Below, one piece after another: positions 57,201 to 64,000 of a stretch of DNA of 64,000 nt. A model generated the notes under the pieces. That model made no database searches, was not told the DNA's origin, and was given only the letters and a program-made list of their open reading frames with translations. Made by a program: the position numbers and the translations under genes. The stretch's first letter is position 1. Each line of letters begins with the position of its first letter. Source of the stretch: Theristus sp. LFF4_11 (Eukaryota; Nematoda; Chromadorea; Monhysterida; Xyalidae); the NCBI GenBank assembly GCA_030248135.1, contig JASANC010000723.1:61933-125932 (forward strand). Direction: 5' to 3'.

Positions 57201-60200
57201 AAAAAAACAGCGCGCTTCAGCGTGCGTCAGCGCGCTTCAGTTTTGGAGCACATGCGCATTCACGGACGCGCGCGCTGAAGCGCGCTGACCAGCTTCATCG
57301 TGAATGAAGAAATGAAGCTGCGTCAGCCGCTGCGGCTTTTTAGGTTTTTTGCCCATTCACGAACGCGCGCGCTGAAGCGCGCTGACGCGCGCTGAAGTGC
57401 GCTATCATGAATGATGAAATGAAGCTGCGTCAGCCGCTGCGGCATTTGATGTCCGGACATCAAATTTGTGTGTGCAAAATCGCTGATTGTTGCTGTCAGT
57501 GACAATCTTTCACAAATGTTGCAAGACTTTTTTGTTAAATCATTTAGTACTTTTCTGACAGATTCTGAACAGTATTGTATAGCGTAATTAGTCTCAAAAT
57601 AAGTGTGACAGTGAGAATACGAATACTCAACAAAGCAGAAAAGTAGTGCAAGAAATTTATGTGAAATTTATGTGAACTGTACCCGTGCGACGGTGTGGGG
57701 TACTGATTTGCGCAGCCCTTAAAACCGGTGTGCAGCCCGCAAGAACAAGCTTTGCTAGCTTTGCTTCATTACACCGGCTGCCTTGCAAACTGCAAAAAGG
57801 GCCAAATTCATTCAGAATGCTTTTTTGTACTGTTTTTTATGGTTTCACACCAAAAGTTTTCTGATCTTAGGCGCATATTTATTGAAAAATTGTGAAATGG
57901 ACTTTCGAAGTGAAGAAAAACTTTGAAAGCTACACCGCAAAATACAGTTTTTTATGAACAATTTTGTACGATTTCTGCATTTTGACTGAACATTCTAGGA
58001 TGCAATTTGCTTTCACGTTGCTTGCAAATGGTGCATAGTCCTCAAAATGGTGCACAGCCCTCAAAGTGGTGCACAGCCCTCAAAGTGGTGCACAGCCCTC
58101 AAAGTGGTGCACAGCCCTCAAAGTGGTGCACAGTCCTCAAAGTGGTGCACAGCCCTCAAAGTGGTGCACAGCCCTCAAAGTGGTGCACAGCCCTCAAAGT
58201 GGTGCACAGCCCTCAAAGTGGTGCACAGTCCTCAAAGTGGTGCACAGCCCTCAAAGTGGTGCACAGCCCTCAAAATGGTGCACAGCCCTCAAAGTGGTGC
58301 ACAGCCCTCAAAGTGGTGCACAGCCCTCAAAGTGGTGCACAGTCCTCAAAGTGGTGCACAGTCCTCAAAGTGGTGCACAGCCCTCAAAGTGGTGCACAGC
58401 CCTCAAAGTGGTGCACAGTCCTCAAAGTGGTGCACAGCCCTCAAAGTGGTGCACAGCCCTCAAAGTGGTGCACAGTCCTCAAAGTGGTGCACAGTCCTCA
58501 AAGTGGTGCACAGCCCTCAAAGTGGTGCACAGCCCTCAAAGTGGTGCACAGTCCTCAAAGTGGTGCACAGCCCTCAAAGTGGTGCACAGTCCTCAAAGTG
58601 GTGCACAGCCCTCAAACCCGTGTCGAAACAGTGCCGCCGCATAAATTTCTTGCGGCCTGCACGCACACCGGTTTTGAGGGCTGCGCACATCGGTACCCCA
58701 CACCGTGATGTGAAGTGATTGTTTTCTTCAACTGCGGTTTGGCGTAAAACCTTTTTCCTTTTTTAGCCTTGCCACGGTGTAGAGCATTGCAAAAAAAGTT
58801 TCATCAACGGCAGCACATGATTAGTGAATGTTGCACAAATCAAAACATCAAAACATTCACTGAAACGGCGAAAACAACGAATCGAAGCGGTATACAGTGT
58901 GTACTAAACAGCACGTACGGAGACAACACAGACAACAGCACAAAACGATAAAACTGAAAGACATTTAATGAACACACACCTAGAGAGGTTCCCACCTGCC
59001 AACTACTATAGTGCAGTGGTAACATGTTGTGCCTGTCAGCACAGAGGCCAAAGTTCGAAACCCGTCTTAGCACAGTTGTTTTTATCGTTTTTATCTGTTG
59101 GTTTCTTTCACAAACGCAGCACAATAAAACTTACTGTATTCCTCAATTAATTTAATTTTACCACAATTAAATTCATTCCCTTTTTGGTCTGCATCTATCA
59201 CAATTGAAAGCGCAGAAATTATGCAAATACGTTTCATTTTTCAGACAAGCCGCTGCGGCATTTGGGGTCCGGACATCAAAAGCCGCAGCGGCTGACGCAG
59301 CTTCATTTCTTCATTCATGATGAAGCTGGTCAGCGCGCTTCAGCGCGCTTCAGCGCGCGCGTTCGTGAATGGACAAAAAACCTAAAAAGCCGCAGCGGCT
59401 GACGCAGCTTCACTTCAGGCCGCTTCATCATTCATGATGAAGCGCGTCAGCGCGCTTCAGCGCGCTTCAGCGCGCGCGTTCGTGAATGGGCAAAAAACCT
59501 AAAAAGCCGCAGCGGCTGACGCAGCTTCATTTCTTCATTCATGATGAAGCTGGTCAGCGCGCGTCAGCGCGCTTCAGCGCGCGCTTGCATGAATGGGCCT
59601 TAAGTTCGAGACTTGTTTCACGTGGTTTGCGTGCTGGCCTGGGAGGGAACTAGCATCAAAAATAATACTGGGCATTTTTTTTCATCAGTTTGTGGTATTA
59701 TGATGCATTTTCGTTTCATGGAAATTTGCTCTCAATATAGCGAACTATACAAACTATTTTTCTATATTTTCTTCATAAACTATAGCGAACCGGACAAACG
59801 AATGAATGTGCTGTTCAATGTTCATGTTGCGAAGCGAAAATTCGTCGGGACAGGACACATTTCGCGAGACGGGACGGGATGGGCGAAGACGACAACAGAT
59901 TGCAGAACTGGTCGCAACGGAGCGAAAGACACGGCACACAAAAATCGGGCCGGGCCGGGACAAGCTGTGTCCCGAGCCCGACGCAACACTGACCAGTTCG
60001 ATACCAGCCAATCAGGCGTGTGCGTGTCACATCAATTTTGAAGCGCACAATCAGTGCATCATTCCGACTGTACTGCAGCATTCAAATGCGAGTATGAGTC
60101 GATTCCGAACAAAAATTCGAAACAGCAACAAAAAATTAAAAAAAACGACTTGGGTCGTGGAATTTGAAAAAAACTCACCTCCCGCCAAACTGGAGAGCAG

Positions 60201-60592
60201 CAAAAACAGATCATCATCAACAATGCGGCGTCTCAGCGTGCATATTCCATGAACATTGCGCGTTCGACCTTGTTGTATGCCGACCAGAACCAGAATTTCA
60301 TCATCGCTGCACCGCGCAACCGGCTGAAAATTATTCATTCTCGTTCTTAGTTGTAGTTTTCTCAGAGGTTTTATCAGGTAAGAAAAAGAACCAGGCATCA
60401 TGTGCCAGTACCACACTACTTTCGTCATGCAAATTGTGCTGCTTTTTTGTGTAAATGTCGCAACAGAAACTATTTCACGTTCACGTCTGTCTGGCAGTAA
60501 TAAACAACGAATCTAACCAGTGTTTCTTGCGGAACATTCAGAACGACAGTTTTGTCATCCGGATCGATTTCAATGTCGTCTTCGTCGTCCAT
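51227..60592 (-). CDS. UFSP2: UFM1-specific protease 2
   Basis: Eight exons in phase, 489 residues: 60592-60518, 60323-60179, 56527-56153, 55690-55418, 53131-52953, 52572-52371, 51971-51844, 51319-51227. UFSP2 is a cysteine protease that matures the ubiquitin-like modifier UFM1 and removes it from targets, chiefly at the ER. The catalytic half is unmistakable: [14 protein letters not shown] with the nucleophile Cys (about 319), [41 protein letters not shown] with Asp and His (about 443 and 445), and [11 protein letters not shown] to YNLCLPRRP at the end. The N-terminal half is diverged, as usual for this family. The first two exons ([34 protein letters not shown]) lie beyond a 3.65-kb repeat-filled intron and are linked to the rest by phase and splice sites only, so they are less certain. 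Confidence 0.93.
52077..52170 (+). repeat. Short dispersed repeat shared with 45934-46028
   Basis: Carries TCATGCATGAAACTGT and flanking similarity to the GALNT-intron copy. In UFSP2 intron 6. Confidence 0.55.
52240..52320. repeat. Fragment related to the poly-G/CTAT element at 60.7-61.27 kb
   Basis: CATAGTTRTTCCAGAGC, a G run and ATATAGATAGCTGGAGCAAA are shared with the reverse complement of about 61100-61185. In UFSP2 intron 6. Confidence 0.65.
53536..53609. repeat. MITE family F1, half copy
   Basis: ATGCATCACGTGATCAC, then GCCCTATAATTTAAGAGTTC and GACTGTA. One arm only, in UFSP2 intron 4. Confidence 0.75.
53871..53906. repeat. CCAAT hairpin
   Basis: CTGATTGG and CCAATCAG, 20-bp loop, in UFSP2 intron 4. 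Single CTGATTGG or CCAATCAGC cores recur nearby at about 54305 and 55085. Confidence 0.6.
54426..54482 (+). repeat. Two-copy tandem repeat
   Basis: TGTACAAACGTGTGCAACAC is repeated with a 28-bp period, followed by a related palindromic TGTACACTTACACGTACA. In UFSP2 intron 4. Confidence 0.75.
56535..56776 (+). mobile_element. tRNA-derived SINE, second family
   Basis: Starts with GTCCGTGGCGTAGCGGTAGA (A-box-like) and has CGGGTTCGAACC (B box). The body is unrelated to the 5.4/46.3-kb SINE and ends in an A-rich tail (TTAAATTAAAAAAAAG). The anticodon stem is imperfect and the T stem mispaired, so it is not a tRNA gene. It begins within 8 bp of the splice acceptor of UFSP2 exon 3, in the opposite orientation. 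Confidence 0.75.
57115..57472 (+). repeat. Foldback-type long arm, left
   Basis: Built of imperfect repeats of about 110 bp, each with CCCATTCACGAACGCGCGCG, CTGAAGCGCGCTGACGCG, ATGAAGCTGCGTCAGCCGC and TGCGGCTTTTTAGGTTTTTT. It is the inverse of 59249-59606. It ends near the palindrome GATGTCCGGACATC. Confidence 0.85.
57691..58706. mobile_element. Terminal-inverted-repeat element with internal minisatellite
   Basis: The left end 57691-57745 (CGGTGTGGGGTACTGATT, GCGCAGCCCTTAAAACCGG) is the inverse of 58648-58706, 55-59 bp at about 85-90 percent. Between them lie about 280 bp of unique AT-rich DNA and the 19-bp array. No transposase frame, so non-autonomous. It sits between the two foldback arms. 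Confidence 0.85.
58030..58617 (+). repeat. 19-bp minisatellite, about 31 copies
   Basis: The unit is GGTGCACAGCCCTCAAAGT with C/T variation in AGCCC/AGTCC and rare AAAAT. Because 19 is not a multiple of 3 and no frame has a stop, all three forward frames are open for almost 600 bp; this is an artefact of the repeat and not evidence of a gene. Confidence 0.98.
59003..59080 (+). repeat. tRNA-like sequence
   Basis: TAGTGCAGTGGTAACATG resembles an A box and AAGTTCGAAACCC a B box at tRNA-like spacing. The stems do not fold into a clean cloverleaf. Probably a decayed tRNA-derived element between the two foldback arms. Confidence 0.4.
59249..59606 (-). repeat. Foldback-type long arm, right
   Basis: Three repeats of CAGCGCGCTTCAGCGCGCG, GTTCGTGAATGGGCAAAAAA and CCTAAAAAGCCGCAGCGGCT, the inverse of the left arm. 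The outer end reads GCATGAATGGGCCTT. Confidence 0.85.
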
Positions 60593-60697
60593 TATTCTGG
60601 GCAGTTTTTTTGTCAAAATTTTTCTGCGTCAATTGACGCAAACGACTAAAAATTTTGCGTCAGCTTAAATTTTTTTGCGTCAATGTGTCTAATTCGA

Positions 60698-61272
60698 ACC
60701 AGTACCGTGGGCCCAAAAAGATTTTCGAAGGGGGGGGGGGCATAGTTGTTCTTGGGCCCCCCCCAAAAAATTTTCGAATCTATCTCTATCAGACAGGTTT
60801 TTTTCGGCTCAGCTATTATCTATCTAAAAAAAAATTTTCAGCCAGCTATCTATCTGAAAATTTTTGTCTTCGAAGACATAAAATGAGTCAATTTTTGACC
60901 AAAATTAACCATTTTTGTTCGTAATTCTTGAAAATTTCGCTAATTTTAGGTAGAATACGCGTTTATACTTGAATTTTATTGTATTTTTAGCATTATTTTG
61001 CTGTTTTTATAGCTTTTTAGCGTTTTAGCTATCTATCTATCAAATTTCAAAATTTTGACCGCCCCCCCCAAAGTCACATGGCCCCCCCCCAAAATTTTCC
61101 AGCTATCTATCTATCTAGAAAATTTGCTCCAGCTATCTATATCGCCCCCCCCCCCAACCCCTTGGCTCTGGAACAACTATGGGGGGGGTATGGTGCCGTG
61201 GGGGAGGAGTGCCAACCAAAAAGTGAGGGGGGGGGGGGTCCAGTCCAACCTATGGTAACCAGTACCGTGGGC
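60698..61272. repeat. Poly-G/C and CTAT-rich element between direct repeats
   Basis: AACCAGTACCGTGGGC occurs at both ends (about 60696 and 61258). The interior has long G and C runs and (CTAT)n/AGCTATCTATC blocks in both orientations. A fragment lies at 52240-52320. No coding potential. Confidence 0.65.
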
Positions 61273-62040
61273 GGGGGGGGGGGGGGGTGGGGGTAGGGTT
61301 GTTAAACAAAAATGAAAATTTTTTTTTTAAAAAAAAGTGATTAAAAAAAAAACAAAAATGCCGATTTTTTTTTTTTAAATTCGAAAAATTTTCCTCTAAT
61401 ATGCTCTGAAAACCTCAATTTTGGCAAAATTTTTCGAAAGTTCAACAAAAATTTTCTTTGATTATACCTCGTAAAACCTTTAGCAGTCGATTTTGGGCCG
61501 TTTTACCGACTGATTTTAGGCTACGACAACATCTGCGATGAAGTTTTTGAGCGTCCCAAAGCTTGGCCTACCATTTCCGATGCAGATAAGGTGACGATTC
61601 GCCTCGCAGAGCGTCCGATTGTGCTCGCTGCTCCGTTTGCAAGCGCTACGTTGTCTGGTTGCTTGCTGCTTCGTGTCGTGTCGTCGCAACACCATCAGAA
61701 GAATTGATCGAATTTCAAGGCGGGATTTGTATACATACTTAAAAGTGATTTTTTTGATTTCTGATAAATGGTTGCTTGCAATGAGTCGTTGTAGGTTCCT
61801 AATCCTAATCCTAATCCTAATCCTAAGCCAAGCCTTTTTTATAAGGTGAAAATGGGTAATTGCTAAAAACACCGCAGCGGTGAAAACACCGCACCGATGA
61901 AAACACCGCACGGTGAAAACACCGCACCGATGAAAACACCGCACGGTGTGATTTATGGAACGGGTTGGGTCGGCATGAATATAGGGTGTTGTACCAACAG
62001 ATTTTATGCTGTTAATAAAGTTTTTTTTGTTTTTCGTGGT
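61273..62040. other. Low-complexity region with short tandem repeats
   Basis: A and T runs to about 61,380; five CCTAAT hexamers at about 61,797-61,827; a minisatellite of ACACCGCACGGTGAAA/ACACCGCACCGATGAA units at about 61,868-61,946. A minus-strand frame across 61.5-62.1 kb runs through the repeats and is not supported as a gene. Confidence 0.6.
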
Positions 62041-62800
62041 TGTGACCATTCTATTGATAACGTAACACATAACGTCGCCCAGATCACGATTTCCTCCGCC
62101 GATTTCGACGATCGATGGCTCAATCAACTCAGCAGAGCATTCGGAAAACGACGATGTGTCGATTGTGGTTGGTTTTGTTTTTATTTAACATTGGTCGTTG
62201 TGCAATAAAAAATTTACGAAAAAACACAAAACACCAATTTATTGTGATTTGGATTTTTTTCGATTTTCAGAAAACCGTGAAAACGAACCACAAACGAGGC
62301 ATCATCGTCTTCCGGGTACTCCGCTGAGTTGATTGAGCTATCGATCGTCGAAATCGGTTGAGCACAGCGCTGGCAGAGTCGCGTGACAGGTCGGCGCACG
62401 AGACACACGTCGTGAAACGCAAATATTGCCAACACATAACGTCGCCCAGATCACGATTTCCTCGGCCGATTTCGACGATCGATGGCTCAATCAACTCAGC
62501 AGAGCATCCGGAACACGACGATGTGTCGATTGTGGTTGGTTTTGTTTTTATTTAACATTGGTCGTTGTGCAATAAAAAATTTACGAAAAAACACAAAACA
62601 CCAATTTATTGTGATTTGGATTTTTTTCGATTTTCAGAAAACCGTGAAAACGAACCACAAACGAGGCATCATCGTCTTCCGGGTACTCCGCTGAGTTGAT
62701 TGAGCCATCGATCGTCGAAATCGGCCGAGGAAATCGTGATCTGGGCGACGTTATGTGTTGGCAATATCTGCGTTTCACGACGTGTGTCTCGTGCGCCACG
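62040..62800. repeat. Palindromic satellite-like unit, two copies
   Basis: A unit of about 300 bp starting CATAACGTCGCCCAGATCAC and TTTCGACGATCGATGGCTCA recurs at about 62,065 and 62,434. Each unit's right part (62,250-62,350; 62,640-62,755) is the inverse of its left part, so each copy can fold back on itself. Confidence 0.8.
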
Positions 62801-64000
62801 TTTCAGTTTTTCAACAGTTCAAAAAATTTCAAAAAATTTAACCCACCGACCGCAAATGCAATCTGCACATGTAGAGGGCATCCTGGCGAGTTGATTGATG
62901 TCTTGATCAGCCGATTTAACCGACGGAATCGCCGGCCAGGTCAATTTGAAAATTTGACTTTTTTGCCTATCTTCACTGTGTAAATGGTTGAAATTTTCAA
63001 ATCGACCTGGCCGGCGATTCCGGCGGTCAAATCGGCTGATCAAGACATCAATCAACTCGCCAGGATGCCCTATACATGTGCAGATTGCATTTGCGGTCGG
63101 TGGGTTAAATTTTTTGAAATTTTTCGAACTGTTGAAAAACTGACAACACACGTTTTTACGTGTTTTGTCGTTTTTCACAATTTTTTATTGACTTGAAATA
63201 ACAGTTGCCTGTTTGCTGGACCGGCCGCAAATGAGTTTGCATCGTATTCCGAACGTCCCGAGCTTCCGATTAAGACGCTGATCGGTCGATTCGGCCGGCG
63301 GAATCGCCGGCCAGGTCAATTTTAAAATTTGACACTTTTGCCTATCTTCACTGTGTAAATGGTTGAAATTTTAAAATCGAACAGGCCGGCGATTACGTAG
63401 GTCAAATCGGTTGATCAAGACATCAATCAACTCGCCAGGATGCCCTCTACATGTGCAGATTGCATTTGCGGTCGGTGTGTTAAATTTTTTGAAATTTTTC
63501 GAACTGTTGAAAAACTGACAACACACGTTTTTACGTGTTTTGTCGTTTTTCACAATTTTTTTTATTGACTTGAAATAACAGTTGCCTGTTTGCTGGACCG
63601 GCCGCAAATGAGTTTGCATCGTATTCCGAACGTCCCGAGCTTCCGATTAAGACGCTGATCGGTCAATTCGGCCGGCGGAATCGCCGGCCAGGTCAATTTT
63701 AAAATTTGACACTTTTGCCTATCTTCACTGTGTAAATGGTTGAAATTTTCAAATCGACCTGGCCGGCGATTCCGTCAGTCAAATCGGTTGATCAAGACAT
63801 CAATCAACTCGCCAGGATGCCCTCTACATGTGCAGATTGCATTTGCGGTCGGTGTGTTAAATTTTTAAAATTTTTCGAACTGTTGAAAAACTGACAACAC
63901 ACGTTTTTACGTGTTTTGTCGTTTTTCAAAATTTTTTTATTGACTTGAAATAACAGTTGCCTGTTTGCTGGACCGGCCGCAAATGAGTTTGCATCATCAA
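62800..64000. repeat. Satellite array of about 376-bp units with internal inverted repeats
   Basis: GTTGCCTGTTTGCTGGACCG starts at 63204, 63581 and 63956, giving periods of 377 and 375 bp. Units carry GCGGAATCGCCGGCCAGGTC and, inverted, GACCTGGCCGGCGATTCCG, as well as ATCAACTCGCCAGGATGCCC. The first unit (about 62,815-63,150) is a near-complete palindrome. The array continues past the window end. Confidence 0.88.

Noticed and set aside
58030..58617. CRISPR-like repeat array
   Set aside because: Units are contiguous with no spacers, in a eukaryotic genome.
58007..58718. Three long overlapping plus-strand ORFs of about 190-230 codons
   Set aside because: All are translations of the 19-bp minisatellite, which has no stop in any forward frame.
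61516..62127. 203-codon minus-strand ORF
   Set aside because: It runs through the CCTAAT and ACACCGC tandem repeats and a satellite edge; no start, domain or splice context.

Overview
The window is nuclear DNA of a nematode. The diagnostic feature is a pair of intronless major sperm protein (MSP) genes; MSPs as abundant sperm proteins are known only from nematodes. The other genes are intron-rich, with GC-rich exons in AT-rich introns full of short mobile elements. The N-terminal half of the MSPs differs a good deal from the Caenorhabditis/Ascaris type as I remember it, so I would not assume a close relative of C. elegans; the species is not identified.

Left third (about 1-24.3 kb): one giant minus-strand gene. 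I could join 41 exons by eye with every reading phase consistent, giving about 2,423 residues: a signal peptide, seven tandem copies of an antistasin / lustrin-type Cys-rich / WAP / WAP / thyroglobulin-1 cassette, a Ser/Thr-rich linker, a Kunitz domain, one transmembrane helix and a cytoplasmic tail. Nearly all introns are phase 1, the textbook setting for exon-cassette duplication. The two MSP genes lie back to back inside one of its introns and share a 427-bp bidirectional promoter.

Middle (24.3-44.5 kb): a 6.7-kb stretch with no recognised gene, a plus-strand gene for a 778-residue secreted Thr-rich protein of unknown function, two tandem minus-strand FLVCR-type transporters that share a GC-AG intron, and a 0.7-kb inverted-repeat-bounded unit holding a small spliced ORF.

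Right (44.2-64 kb): a minus-strand polypeptide GalNAc-transferase of the GALNT10 class, then UFSP2 (UFM1-specific protease 2), whose 3.65-kb second intron holds nested repeats: long foldback arms, a terminal-inverted-repeat element with a 31-copy 19-bp minisatellite, and tRNA-derived sequences. The last 4 kb are homopolymer/tetranucleotide-rich sequence and palindromic satellite units that run off the window edge.

At least seven short dispersed element families recur in the introns: four MITE-like families (called here F1-F4), two elements with TACCGTA termini, and a SINE with tRNA-type boxes and a CAA-rich tail. The genes have unrelated jobs (extracellular protease inhibition, sperm motility, transport, O-glycosylation, deUFMylation). 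Exon joins were made by eye and have not been tested against transcripts.
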